This document shows, piece by piece, positions 44,833 through 53,894 of a DNA stretch of 64,000 bases. The translations under genes were made by a program, and so were the position numbers. The stretch comes from Anaerolineae bacterium (GTDB lineage: Bacteria > Chloroflexota > Anaerolineae > Aggregatilineales > Ch27), in assembly GCA_013178165.1 (NCBI GenBank), contig JABLXG010000001.1:267605-331604 (forward strand), written 5' to 3'. A model generated the notes under the pieces. That model had not been told where the DNA came from. It searched no databases and saw nothing but the letters and a program-made list of their open reading frames with translations. Each line of letters opens with the position of its first letter. Within the stretch, counting starts at the first letter, position 1.

Positions 44833-45966
44833 TTAGCCCAGCAGCCGGTCCAGCGCGCCCAGCAGCGCCAGCACGTTTTCTTCCCGCGCCGAATAGCCCA
44901 TCAGGCCAATGCGCCAGATTCTACCTTTCAACTCGCCCAGGCCACCGCTGATCTCAATGTTCATCTCCGCCAGAAGGCGACTGCGGACGGCAGCTTCATC
45001 GACGCTTTCCGGCACGCGGACGGTGGTCAGGGAAGGCAACCGGTGCTCCGGTGCGACATGCAGCGCCAGACCAAGCGCCTCCAGGCCGTTCCACAGCATC
45101 TCGGCGCAGCGGCGATGCCGCGCCCAGCGTGCTTCCAGCCCTTCTTCCGCCACCAGGCGCAGCGCCTCGTAGAGCGCCAGGCTCAGGTTGATCGGCGCGG
45201 TATGGTGGTAGACACGGCGGCTGTCCCAGTACTGGCGCAGCAATGTCAGGTCAAGGTACCAGCTGGCGACGGGCGCCCGGCGGGCCTCCAGTTTCTGCAC
45301 GGCGCGCGGGCCGAGCGTGATCGGGCCGAGTCCGGGCGGGGCGCTCAGGCATTTCTGCGAGCCGGTGTAACAGACATCGATGTCGAGCGCGTCAACGGCA
45401 AAAGGCACGCCGCCCAGCGAAGCGACCGTATCGACGATCAGGATGCTGTCATAGTCGTGCACTGCCGCCGCGATGCCTTCCATAGGCTGGGCCGCGCCGG
45501 TGGAGGTCTCGCCGTGAACGAGGGCGACGACACGGGCCGGACGTTCCACCAGGGCGGCGCGGATGTCATCGGCGTTGAAGACTTCGCCCCAGGGGCGGGT
45601 GATTATCCGCACGTCGCCGCCGCAGCGGCGGGCCATTTCCGCGATGCGCAGGCCAAAGTACCCGTTGACACAGACCAGCACGGCATCGCCCGGCTCGACC
45701 ATGTTGGCGACGGCGGTTTCCATGGCCGCCGTACCCGTGCCAGGCACGACCAACGTCAGCGCATTTTCCGTCTGGAAGACGTAGCGTAGCAGTTCCTGCG
45801 TGCGATCCATGATTGCCAGGTAGGAGGCATCCATGTGGCCGACGGGGGGTGTGCTCATGACCCGCAGGACGCGTGGAGGAACCATGCTCGGACCCGGGCC
45901 GAGCAGGATGCGCGGCGGTAGATCGATCTCCGGGGAGCTGGCAGGGGGCAGGTTCAGCGGGATCAT
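44833..45966 (-). CDS. class V aminotransferase, alanine-glyoxylate / serine-pyruvate type
   Basis: 377 residues of the fold-type I PLP family. Landmarks: LLGPGPSMVPPRVLRVMSTPPVGHMD at the start, VVPGTGTAAMETAVANM, LIVDTVASLGGVPFAVD with the PLP-contacting Asp, and DVCYTGSQKCLSAPPGLGPI with the Schiff-base Lys. These match alanine-glyoxylate/serine-glyoxylate aminotransferases. It would transfer an amino group to glyoxylate or pyruvate. It may serve glycine/serine metabolism; the adjacent pterin methyltransferase hints at one-carbon metabolism, but the genes are not in one operon. Confidence 0.9.
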   Translation of the reverse strand: MIPLNLPPASSPEIDLPPRILLGPGPSMVPPRVLRVMSTPPVGHMDASYLAIMDRTQELLRYVFQTENALTLVVPGTGTAAMETAVANMVEPGDAVLVCVNGYFGLRIAEMARRCGGDVRIITRPWGEVFNADDIRAALVERPARVVALVHGETSTGAAQPMEGIAAAVHDYDSILIVDTVASLGGVPFAVDALDIDVCYTGSQKCLSAPPGLGPITLGPRAVQKLEARRAPVASWYLDLTLLRQYWDSRRVYHHTAPINLSLALYEALRLVAEEGLEARWARHRRCAEMLWNGLEALGLALHVAPEHRLPSLTTVRVPESVDEAAVRSRLLAEMNIEISGGLGELKGRIWRIGLMGYSAREENVLALLGALDRLLG

Positions 45967-46084
45967 GGCTTTCTCCTTGGCAGGCGGGCGCAGACTTTAT
46001 TGTGGCCCGGCAGGGCCAGACGCGCAACGGGGTATACTAGGGCCGCATTGTGAGGGTTTTGGGTCTCGCAAGGGGGATTTCACT

Positions 46085-46654
46085 ATGTTGTCTGACCTGG
46101 TTCGCAGGAATCGCACGCGCCGCCGCTTTTACCAGGATGTGCCGGTGGCAGAGGCGACGCTGCGTGAGCTGGTTGATCTGGCCCGGCTGTCGGCTTCCGG
46201 CTCCAATCGCCAGCCGCTCAAGTATTACCTCTCCTGGACGCCGGAGAAAAACGCCCTGATCTTCCCACATCTGCGCTGGGCGGGGTACCTGACTGGCTGG
46301 GGCGGCCCGGCGGAAGGCGAACGTCCGGCGGCGTACATCCTGATTCTGCATGACACAACGATCAGCGACGATCCCGGCGTTGATCATGGCATCGCTGCCC
46401 AGACCATCATGCTCGGTGCGACGGAGCGCGGGCTGGGTGGCTGTATCATCGGCTCGGTCAAGGGCGCCGAAGTCAGCCGCGCCCTGGGTCTGCCGGAACA
46501 CTACCGTGTCCTGCTGGCCCTGGCGCTGGGCAAGCCGCGCGAGGAAGTCGTCATCGAGGAAGTCGGGCCGGATGGCGACATCCGCTACTGGCGCGATGAG
46601 CAAGGGGTACATCACGTCCCCAAGCGCCGGCTGGACGACATCATCGTCAGCTAA
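46085..46654 (+). CDS. nitroreductase family protein
   Basis: 189 residues. ATG 46085 has AAGGGGG about 9 nt upstream. The FMN-binding start LVRRNRTRRRFYQDVPVAEATLRELVDLARLSASGSNRQPLKY is typical (R-S-x-R-x-[FY] and S-x-x-N-x-Q-P). GIAAQTIMLGATERGLGGCIIGS and LALALGKPREE complete the fold. It should be an NAD(P)H-dependent flavoprotein; the substrate is unknown. A TATACT box lies at 46033-46038. Confidence 0.9.
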   Translation: MLSDLVRRNRTRRRFYQDVPVAEATLRELVDLARLSASGSNRQPLKYYLSWTPEKNALIFPHLRWAGYLTGWGGPAEGERPAAYILILHDTTISDDPGVDHGIAAQTIMLGATERGLGGCIIGSVKGAEVSRALGLPEHYRVLLALALGKPREEVVIEEVGPDGDIRYWRDEQGVHHVPKRRLDDIIVS

Positions 46655-46661
46655 CATCTGC

Positions 46662-46691
46662 GACCGGCGGCTGAGCGCTCAGCCGCCGGTC
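46662..46691. terminator. bidirectional terminator palindrome
   Basis: GACCGGCGGCTGA and TCAGCCGCCGGTC form a 13-bp stem with loop GCGC. It spans the stop codon of the minus-strand methyltransferase and lies 8 nt past the nitroreductase stop, so one structure serves both convergent genes. Confidence 0.75.
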
Positions 46692-47536
46692 TGTTGTTGC
46701 TGGTGCTGGCGGAAAGTCATGATGTAGTTCATGCCCATTTCGTCGCGGCCCAGCATCAGGTCAGCGGCGCGGACGGCCAGGGCGTTTTTGAGCGGGTTGC
46801 AGATCGGGGCGTTGACCCCGGCCTGGATCAAGCCGGTCAGAAAGACGGTGTTGAGCAGTTCGCGTTCGGGCATGCCGTGGGAGGCATTGCTGGCTCCGGC
46901 GGTCAGGTTGCTGCCCAGCGCGGCGCGGATCATACTGGCGGTGGTCAGCGTGGTCAGGACGGCACGGTGATCAGCGCCAATAGTCAGCACCAGCGGATCG
47001 ATGATCACATCCTGCGGCTTGATCCCGACTGTCTCCGCTCGCTGGAGAATTTTCTCCGCGATGGCGACGCGGGCCTCAGGATCGGTCGGGATGCCGTTGT
47101 CGTCCATGCACAGGCCGATCACGGCTGCGCCATATTCAGCCACGATCGGCAGCACGGCCCGCAGGCGTTCTTCCTCGCCGTTGACAGAGTTGACCAGCGC
47201 CCGCCCTTGAACCACCTTCAGAGCGGCGGCCAGGGCTTCCGGGTTGGGCGAATCGATGCACACCGGCACATCGACCACCTCCTGCACCATCTGTACGGCC
47301 AGCGGCAGCAGCCGGACTTCGTCCACCCCTGCCGCGCCGACATTCACGTCCAGCACAGCGGCCCCGGCCCGCACCTGAGCTATCGCATCCTGCGGGATGC
47401 GGCTCAGGTCGCCAGCCTGCAGTTCTGCGCTGAAGACCTTGCGCCCGGTCGGGTTGATGCGCTCGCCGATGATCACGGTCGGATGATCCGGGCTGATGAT
47501 GACTTCCCGCCCGGTTCCTTTCAGGATGGTTTGCAT
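46679..47536 (-). CDS. pterin-binding methyltransferase (methyltetrahydrofolate:corrinoid type)
   Basis: 285 residues with a dihydropteroate-synthase-like TIM barrel: IIGERINPTGRK (the ER-N-PTG opening), AAVLDVNVGAAGVDE, VPVCIDSPNPEALAAAL, ALVNSVNGEEERL, GLCMDDNGIPTD, and NLTAGASNASHGMPERELLN. These match the AcsE/MtgA-type methyltransferases that move the methyl group of methyl-tetrahydrofolate to or from a corrinoid protein. No corrinoid protein or CO dehydrogenase/acetyl-CoA synthase gene is adjacent, so the pathway is uncertain. A short C-terminal tail is Gln-rich (RQHQQQQTGG). Confidence 0.88.
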   Translation of the reverse strand: MQTILKGTGREVIISPDHPTVIIGERINPTGRKVFSAELQAGDLSRIPQDAIAQVRAGAAVLDVNVGAAGVDEVRLLPLAVQMVQEVVDVPVCIDSPNPEALAAALKVVQGRALVNSVNGEEERLRAVLPIVAEYGAAVIGLCMDDNGIPTDPEARVAIAEKILQRAETVGIKPQDVIIDPLVLTIGADHRAVLTTLTTASMIRAALGSNLTAGASNASHGMPERELLNTVFLTGLIQAGVNAPICNPLKNALAVRAADLMLGRDEMGMNYIMTFRQHQQQQTGG

Positions 47537-47598
47537 GGGCTATCCTCTTTGTCGGGTTGGCGGGCATCAGCACTGACGCCCACGATGCATACCCGTTG

Positions 47599-47604
47599 AT
47601 TATA
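47599..47604 (-). promoter_or_regulatory. -10 box (TATAAT) of the pterin methyltransferase gene
   Basis: A perfect TATAAT 63 nt upstream of the start, without a clear -35. Confidence 0.4.
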
Positions 47605-47702
47605 CCGGAGCGGCGGGCGGCTAGTGGATGGGAGCACAGGTCTGGAAGAAACGCGCCCGACTCCGGGAGGGATTTCCGCCGGAAAGCGCCAGCCCGAACG
47701 CA

Positions 47703-47728
47703 AAGGCCCACCGCAGGGGGTGGGCCTT
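47703..47728 (-). terminator. hairpin after the peptide ABC permease
   Basis: AAGGCCCACC and GGTGGGCCTT form a 10-bp stem with a 6-nt loop, 25 nt past the permease stop, with only TTTG after it on the minus strand. Likely the end of the peptide ABC transcript. Confidence 0.7.
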
Positions 47729-47753
47729 GACGCTTTGCGATGATAGCTGCGGC

Positions 47754-48800
47754 TCAGTCGATGCCGCGCATGCGCGGATCAAGCGCATCGCGCAGGCCAT
47801 CGCCCAGGAAGTTGAAGGCGAACATGACCAGGAACAGGGCGACAGCCGGGAAGATGGCCTGGTTCGGATAACTGCTGATCGTTTGCGCGCCGTCGGAGAT
47901 CATCGATCCCCAGCTTGGCGTAGGCCGGTTGACGCCCAGACCGATGAAGCTCAGGAAGGCCTCGTAGCGGATGTAGACCGGGATGGTGAGCGTCTCGGCG
48001 ACGATCAGCGGCCCAACGACATTGGGCATGACGTGGCGGAACATGATTGACAAGTGGGTGGCCCCCAGCGAGCGGGCGGCGAGCACATAATCGCGCTCGC
48101 GGGCGGAGAGCACTTCGCCACGCGTCAGGCGGGCCAGCCCAACCCAGGAGGTCAACCCGACGCCGATGAAGATGAACAACATGCCGCCCATCGCCCGGTC
48201 GGCCAGGTACAGGCTGTAGCCCAGCGTTCCGGCCTGGCTGGATTCATTGAAGGCGCCCCGGAAGTAGGCCATCATCAGGATGATGATCAACAGGGTGGGG
48301 AAGGCGTAGAAGATGTCGACGATGCGCATGATGATGTTGTCAACCCGCCCGCCGAAGAAGCCGGCGGCCAGGCCCAGCGGCACCCCCAGCAGCATCGAGA
48401 CCAGCGGCCCCACAAAGGCGATGGCCAGGGAAATCCGCGAGCCGTAGATGATCCGGCTGAGGATGTCCCGTCCAAGGTCGTCCGCACCAAGGGGATAATC
48501 GTTGCTGACCTTGACATAGCCGCCATCTTCGATCGACTTCATGACCGGGAAGAGGTCGATGACCCACTGTGGGGCGGCGTTGTTGTCCGTCAGTACCTGG
48601 ACTTCGTAGCTCTTAGGAGCGAGTTGCTCGGCGAAGATCGCCGTCAGGATGAGCAGAAGAATGATCACCAGGCCCAGCACCGCCATACGGTTGCGGACCA
48701 GGCGTTTGATGGCATCCAGCCACAGGTTATCGGCCTGCCTGTGCTCTTCAGCCAGTGTAATGATCTTGCCGGGTTCCTGCCGACTCTGGGTAGCGGTCAT
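47754..48800 (-). CDS. peptide ABC transporter permease (DppC/OppC type)
   Basis: 348 residues. The N-terminal cytoplasmic segment and first helix (LVRNRMAVLGLVIILLLILTAIFAEQLAP) match the OppC N-terminal domain. The core has DDLGRDILSRIIYGSRISLAIAFVGPLVSMLLGVPLG, and the EAA loop RERDYVLAARSLGATHLSIMFRHVMPN. FLGDGLRDALDPRMRG closes it as in the family. It forms a channel with the DppB-type partner encoded 18 nt upstream. Confidence 0.94.
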   Translation of the reverse strand: MTATQSRQEPGKIITLAEEHRQADNLWLDAIKRLVRNRMAVLGLVIILLLILTAIFAEQLAPKSYEVQVLTDNNAAPQWVIDLFPVMKSIEDGGYVKVSNDYPLGADDLGRDILSRIIYGSRISLAIAFVGPLVSMLLGVPLGLAAGFFGGRVDNIIMRIVDIFYAFPTLLIIILMMAYFRGAFNESSQAGTLGYSLYLADRAMGGMLFIFIGVGLTSWVGLARLTRGEVLSARERDYVLAARSLGATHLSIMFRHVMPNVVGPLIVAETLTIPVYIRYEAFLSFIGLGVNRPTPSWGSMISDGAQTISSYPNQAIFPAVALFLVMFAFNFLGDGLRDALDPRMRGID

Positions 48801-48818
48801 GCGTGTTCCTCTGTGAAC

Positions 48819-49829
48819 TTACGAATACTGAATGCGCGGATCCAGCCAGACATAGACCAGGTCCACGAACAGGTTAGCCAGGATGACAAACGTCGCCAGC
48901 AGCAGGGTAGTGCCCATGATCACCGGATAGTCGCGGTTGGTGATGCTGACGACGAAGAACTTGCCCATACCCGGAATGCCGAAGATCAGTTCGGCAACAA
49001 AGCTGCCGGTGGCCAGGAAGGCGAAGAGCGGCCCCAGGGTTGTGACGACCGGGATCATCGCATTCTTGAGGGCGTGAATGCCGATGACAATCCGCTCATG
49101 CAAGCCCTTGGCCCGCGCTGTGCGGATGTAATCCTCGTTGAGCACCTGGAGCAGGCTGGCTCGTGTCAGCCGGGCCAGGCGGGCTGATTCAGCAAAGCCC
49201 AGGGCAAAGGCGGGCATGATCATGTGCTCAAAGCTGCCCCAGCCGGTGGGCGGTAGCCACTTGAGCTGCACGCCGAAGACGTAGCGCAGGATCGGGCCAG
49301 AGATGATGACCGGTACCGAGACGCCGATGATGGCCACGCTCATGGCGGCGTAGTCCCAGCGGGTGTTGCGCTTGAGCGCGGCGATGACCCCCGCCGGGAT
49401 GCCGATGAAGACAGCGACGATCAGCGCACCAGTGCCCAGGGTGGCTGAAACAGGCAAGGTGCTCTTGATGATGCTATTGACTGTCTGGCTGACCGATTTG
49501 TAAGATGGCCCGAAGTTCATCCAGCGCAGGGTTCTATCGATGCCGGGGATGTAGATGTTGATCAGGTAGTCGTTGAGCACCGAAGGCGGCAGCCGGTTTT
49601 CGGTCAGGCGCGGGATGGCGATGTCGCCCATGTAATGCAGGTACTGCATGTAGAGCGGCTCATCCAGGTTATATTTGGCTTCCAGTTGCGCCAGGGCGCG
49701 CGGCGGTAGATTCTTTTCCGTGGAGAATGGCCCGCCGGGTACAGCACGCATGGTGGCGAAGGTTAGCAACGACACCACGAACAGGACCAGGAACATCTGG
49801 AGCAATCGTCGGACAATGTATCTTCCCAT
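48819..49829 (-). CDS. peptide ABC transporter permease (DppB/OppB type)
   Basis: 336 residues, six membrane helices. Start MGRYIVRRLLQMFLVLFVVSLLTFATMRAVPGGPF is family-typical. The EAA loop reads LNEDYIRTARAKGLHERIVIGIHALKNAMIPVVT, and IFGIPGMGKFFVVSITNRDYPVIMGTTLLLATFVILANLFVDLVYVWLDPRIQY ends the protein. It works with the DppC-type permease and the binding protein at 50109. No DppD/DppF ATPase is in the window. Confidence 0.94.
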   Translation of the reverse strand: MGRYIVRRLLQMFLVLFVVSLLTFATMRAVPGGPFSTEKNLPPRALAQLEAKYNLDEPLYMQYLHYMGDIAIPRLTENRLPPSVLNDYLINIYIPGIDRTLRWMNFGPSYKSVSQTVNSIIKSTLPVSATLGTGALIVAVFIGIPAGVIAALKRNTRWDYAAMSVAIIGVSVPVIISGPILRYVFGVQLKWLPPTGWGSFEHMIMPAFALGFAESARLARLTRASLLQVLNEDYIRTARAKGLHERIVIGIHALKNAMIPVVTTLGPLFAFLATGSFVAELIFGIPGMGKFFVVSITNRDYPVIMGTTLLLATFVILANLFVDLVYVWLDPRIQYS

Positions 49830-50026
49830 GATTCACCCTGTGACTATGACGACCCTGCTCACGCTGGAGCGACTGTGGTCGTGTCAATCGGACAAGTGAA
49901 TACTGTCAAAAGCGCGTTAGCACCGGAATGATGCCTCTTGAGAACTATCTTTGTTGCCATCGGGCCTGCTGGCCCGATTATCAAGCTGCATCATTCCGAA
50001 GCTACAACAGTGCACCTGTCATCGGG

Positions 50027-50055
50027 CAGGGAGAGGGGCGACGCCCCTCTCCCTG
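50027..50055 (-). promoter_or_regulatory. strong hairpin between peptide-binding protein and permease genes
   Basis: CAGGGAGAGGGGCG (50027-50040) and CGCCCCTCTCCCTG (50042-50055) form up to 14 bp, 54 nt past the binding-protein stop. There is no U-tract. It repeats the arrangement of the sugar ABC cassette: a stable hairpin right after the binding-protein gene. It likely sets a high binding-protein to permease ratio. The rest of the 279-nt gap shows no gene. Confidence 0.65.
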
Positions 50056-50108
50056 ATTGCTGTTGTCAAGGTATCCCGGCGTTTACTGCCGGGCAATCGG
50101 GGCCAGCC

Positions 50109-51824
50109 TTACGGCTTGGCAGCCAGGTCGATATCCCACTTCTCGTAATACTGCTGGCCGAAATGCGAGTAAGTGCGTGTCACCCACGGCTGGGTCATAT
50201 TCAGGTTGGTGTAGAAGTAGATCGGGATGACCGCCGCACTGGCATTGGTCAGCAGGTACTCAGCCTCGGCGTAGAGGTCAGTACGCTTCTGCAGGTCAGT
50301 CTCAGACATCGCCTGCTCAACCAGCTGGTCAAAGCGCTGGGCATTCTCGTCATGCCAGCTGATGCCCAGTTCGCGGACTGAGCTGTGGAAAACGTCGTAC
50401 AGGAAGTTGTGGGTATCGGTGTAGTCCAGGCACCAGCCATAGCGGAAGACCTGCGGAGCGCTGGTTTCGTTCTTGATGGTCTCCAGGTAGGTGCCCCACT
50501 CCTGGGTCTGGATGGTCACGTTGATACCCAGGTTTTCAGTCCACATCTGCTGGATGGCCTGAGCGATACGAGCGTGGCCTTCGCTCTCATTGTGCATGAG
50601 GGTGATCGGCTCCATCTGCTCCAGGGTGATCCCGCGTTCATCCAGGTACTCCTGCAGCAGGGCCTTGGCGGCGTCAACATCCTCGCTGATCGCGTATTGC
50701 GGATAGTCAGCAGCCTTGGGTGCAGCGGCCAGGATGTCTTCACGCGAGAAGAAGTAGGCCGGCGTCTGGCCACCCTTCAGCACATTGTCGATCAGGGCCT
50801 GGCGGTTGACGGTCATGGACAGGGCACGGCGAACGCGGACATCATCAACCGGCGGTTTGGCGGTGTTGATGCCATAGATGTAGGTGCAGCCGGAGGGGCC
50901 GATGTACAGCGCTTCGGAGAGCGTTGCATCAGCGCGGATGCGGTCGAGATCGGCCAGCGGGACCTGGGCGATATCAGCCGTGCCAGCCTCAAAGTTGGCC
51001 AGCGAAGCACTCTGATCCAGGATCAGCATCCGGACTTCGTCAATCGTGGCAACGGGGATGGTGTCGGTGCCAGGCCAGAAGGGGTTCTTGATCAGGGTGA
51101 CGCTTTCCCCATGGACCCAGTCCTTGAGGGTGTACGGGCCGTAACCCTGGAAGTATTCCGGCTCAGTCCAGAGATCGCCAGCTTCCTCGATCACCCACGC
51201 TGGCTGGGCATAGGCCTGCCACATGCCGAAGATGGAGGACAGGAAGGCGGCGGGCTGGGTCGCGGTGATTTCCAGGGTGTAGGTGTCCAGCGCTTTCACA
51301 CCCAGCTCTTCCACGGGCTTGGTGCCATCGTAGACTTCCTTGCCGTTGAGCACCCAGCCAGCCATGATGCCACCATAGTAGCTACCGAGCTGACCGCCAA
51401 TCGAACGGCGGATGCCAAAGGCGAAGTCTTCAGCGGTCACGTAGCGGGGGTTGCCGTCGGCGTCAAGAACCTGCTCCACCGCGTCCGTCTCCGGGTTGTA
51501 CTTCACCCACGGCACTTCCGGCAGGATGCTGAAGGTGTAGACCAGCCCATCCTCGGAGACTTCCCAGGTAGCCATGCCGGGTTCAGTCACCAGCGTGATC
51601 TCGTTGGTGCGGGTCAGGCCAGGGTTAGTCTCGATCAGAACCTGGATCGAGCTGGTGTCGGTTGCCAGCGAGGGGTCCAGCGTGGGGACGTCGGAAGCAC
51701 CCAGCGCGTTGGCATCGATCAAGACCTTCTTGCCTTCCTGGGCCGTGATCGTGCTGGCCGCGAACGACAGCACCAGCACCACGACGAGGGCGAGGCTGAC
51801 AAAACGAGCGAACTTTCCTGACAT
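50109..51824 (-). CDS. oligopeptide-binding protein of an ABC transporter (family 5)
   Basis: 571 residues. ATG 51824 has GGAGGAG about 9 nt upstream and opens a signal peptide (MSGKFARFVSLALVVVLVLSFAAST ... TAQ). The mature protein has the SBP family 5 pattern: LDPSLATDTSSIQVLIETNPGLTR, WEVSEDGLVYTFSILPEVPWV, YGPYTLKDWVHGESVTLIKNPFWPG, DDVRVRRALSMTVNRQALID and RYGWCLDYTDTHNFLYDVFH. It delivers peptides (or a related solute) to the two permeases downstream. Confidence 0.94.
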   Translation of the reverse strand: MSGKFARFVSLALVVVLVLSFAASTITAQEGKKVLIDANALGASDVPTLDPSLATDTSSIQVLIETNPGLTRTNEITLVTEPGMATWEVSEDGLVYTFSILPEVPWVKYNPETDAVEQVLDADGNPRYVTAEDFAFGIRRSIGGQLGSYYGGIMAGWVLNGKEVYDGTKPVEELGVKALDTYTLEITATQPAAFLSSIFGMWQAYAQPAWVIEEAGDLWTEPEYFQGYGPYTLKDWVHGESVTLIKNPFWPGTDTIPVATIDEVRMLILDQSASLANFEAGTADIAQVPLADLDRIRADATLSEALYIGPSGCTYIYGINTAKPPVDDVRVRRALSMTVNRQALIDNVLKGGQTPAYFFSREDILAAAPKAADYPQYAISEDVDAAKALLQEYLDERGITLEQMEPITLMHNESEGHARIAQAIQQMWTENLGINVTIQTQEWGTYLETIKNETSAPQVFRYGWCLDYTDTHNFLYDVFHSSVRELGISWHDENAQRFDQLVEQAMSETDLQKRTDLYAEAEYLLTNASAAVIPIYFYTNLNMTQPWVTRTYSHFGQQYYEKWDIDLAAKP

Positions 51825-51944
51825 AGTGAGGTCTCCTCCCGAGAAATGTAGTTTGCGTATACGGGACAAACAGCCCTGGCGAGCGCCGCCGCACGACCTG
51901 CGCTGGTGCGGGCAGGCGTCATCCAGAATCACGTGGGCATGGAA

Positions 51945-51973
51945 ATTGTAGCATGTTTTAAAAACTGCCACAA
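51945..51973 (-). promoter_or_regulatory. promoter of the peptide ABC cassette
   Basis: On the minus strand TTGTGG (51973-51968), exactly 17 nt, TACAAT (51950-51945), about 120 nt before the ATG. Upstream of it, ATTGT-TGCC-ACAAT (51993-52006) is a perfect inverted repeat that may be a regulator site. Confidence 0.5.
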
Positions 51974-52012
51974 GAAATTTCTTAATACTGTCTATTGTTG
52001 CCACAATGTCTG

Positions 52013-53857
52013 CTATAAGGATGGCTGATCGCTCGCGGCGGCCAGCGGCAGGGTGACAGTGAAGGTGCTGCCCTGCCCGACCACGCTCTGCACACTCAGC
52101 AGGCCGCCGAACGTGCCCAGCAGTTGCTTGACGATCGTCATGCCCAGGCCGGTGCCGGTGATGTTGGCCTCTCTGGCGTTGGCGGCACGGAAGAATTCCT
52201 GGCCGAGCTTCTCGATATCTTCAGCGGGGATGCCGATGCCGGTGTCGGCTACGCTGACGTGGACGCTTGGCCCTTCCCGCCAGGCGCTGACCAGCACTTT
52301 GCCGCCCTCCGGTGTGTACTTGACCGCATTACCGATCAGGTTTTCGAAGATACGGGCCAACCCTTCCTCGGTGGCCTGGACGGTCAACGGTTCCGGTGGC
52401 AGGGTCAGGCTGAAGTCAAGACCCTTGTGTTGCGCCTGGGGCGCCAGGCGCTCGACAACCTGCTGCAACGTGGTGGTCAGCGGGACGGGGACGAGGGGCT
52501 GCTTGAGGTCGACGGCCTTGCTGGCGGCGAAGGCTAACAGGTCACCGATCAGGGCCAGCAGCAGGTCAAACCGCTTCTCCAGACGGCTGACGATATCCCG
52601 CTGCTCAGGGGTCAGTTCCCCGACAATGTTGCGGGAGAGCAGGCTCACCAGGCTCTGGGCGCCGGTGACCGGGGCACGCAACTCATGGGTAACGGTGCGC
52701 ACGAACTGGGCGCGTTCGTGGTCGGCGCGTTGCAGGGCGTCATGGGCCAGGGCGTTCTCAATGGCGATCGCGCCCTGCTGGGCGATGGCCGTGATGAAGT
52801 CGGCATCTTCGCGGTCGAAGCGGTTCGCCTCCCGGCTATAGACGCGCAGGACGCCCAGGGGTCGCCGCCGCCCCAGGATCGGCACCGCCAGCACGCTCTG
52901 AATGCCTTCGGCGGCCATCTCCGCCGGGTACTGCACGCGCGGGTCGCGCTGGGGATCGTGGACGATCACCGCCTGGCCGGTGAGCGCCTCGCGATCCACC
53001 TGGCTGGCGGAAAGCGCCACCGGACCTTTTTCCAGGTAAACGCGGCTCAGGCCATAAGAGGCGGCCATTTGCAGGGTCTCGCCGCTGGAATCCAGCAGGC
53101 GGATCGACGCCCCGGAGACGGAGAGCGCCAGCGCCGCGTTGATGGCCAGCCGTTCCAGCGTGTCGCCCAGTTCCAGCGTCGCGTTGACATCTTCCGCCGT
53201 CTGGAGCAGGGCGCTGATCTGGCGCTCGCGCAGGCGGAGACGCTGGATGATCGAAGCGGTGATATAGGCTGTGGCGAAGAGTCCGACCGCCAGGAAGAGA
53301 ATCTGCGCCACGGCATACATGGGGTTGGCGCATAGTTCGCAGGCGACACCGGGCAGGGGGCTGTAACGCGGCAGGATACCGGCCCCTTCCAGCATGGCGA
53401 TCAGGACTACGCCCAGCACGGCAATTCCAGCATAAATGTATGGTGACTGCCCCGGCAGCAGGACAGTCACCATCACCACATGGATGAAGAAAAACGTGAT
53501 GCCGGGGCTGGCGATCCCGCCTGTCAGGTGCATGAAGACCCACATGCTCAGCCAGTCCAGGCCGATCTGCCACAGGACAAGGCGCTGGATGCGCTGCCCG
53601 TAGGCGACATCATCGGGGGTATAGGCCCGGCGGGTGAGCCACGCTAACACGGCGTTATAGGCCAGGATGAAGCCGCCAACCAGGTATAGTGGCGCCTCCG
53701 GCAGGGGCAGGCGCAAACCATGCACGGTAAAGGCCGTCGCCAGCAAAACCACCACCCCGGCCAGCCAGCGCGTCAGGATCAGGCGGCGGTTATTGCCCGC
53801 CAATCCCCGCGTGGTGGAGGCGGCAAGCAGGCTGAGGGCGCTGGAGGACGTGCTCAT
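52013..53857 (-). CDS. membrane histidine kinase with GAF domain
   Basis: 614 residues. The N-terminus has about six membrane helices (30-200), unlike the usual two. A signalling helix leads to a GAF domain (about 225-365: ALSVSGASIRLLDSSGETLQMAASYG, VLAVPILGRRRPLGVLRVYSREA). The kinase core has the H-box VTHELRAPVTGAQSLVSLLS, N-box NLIGNAVKYTPEGG, G1 DTGIGIP and G2 GTGLGMTIVKQLLG. ATG 53857 has AGGTGA 5 nt upstream. It is the last gene of the hydrogenase run, 37 nt after the response regulator, which is its probable partner. Confidence 0.92.
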   Translation of the reverse strand: MSTSSSALSLLAASTTRGLAGNNRRLILTRWLAGVVVLLATAFTVHGLRLPLPEAPLYLVGGFILAYNAVLAWLTRRAYTPDDVAYGQRIQRLVLWQIGLDWLSMWVFMHLTGGIASPGITFFFIHVVMVTVLLPGQSPYIYAGIAVLGVVLIAMLEGAGILPRYSPLPGVACELCANPMYAVAQILFLAVGLFATAYITASIIQRLRLRERQISALLQTAEDVNATLELGDTLERLAINAALALSVSGASIRLLDSSGETLQMAASYGLSRVYLEKGPVALSASQVDREALTGQAVIVHDPQRDPRVQYPAEMAAEGIQSVLAVPILGRRRPLGVLRVYSREANRFDREDADFITAIAQQGAIAIENALAHDALQRADHERAQFVRTVTHELRAPVTGAQSLVSLLSRNIVGELTPEQRDIVSRLEKRFDLLLALIGDLLAFAASKAVDLKQPLVPVPLTTTLQQVVERLAPQAQHKGLDFSLTLPPEPLTVQATEEGLARIFENLIGNAVKYTPEGGKVLVSAWREGPSVHVSVADTGIGIPAEDIEKLGQEFFRAANAREANITGTGLGMTIVKQLLGTFGGLLSVQSVVGQGSTFTVTLPLAAASDQPSL

Positions 53858-53894
53858 CGTCACCTGGCCTGTCTCAGGGTTGCCGGTCGCCCGT

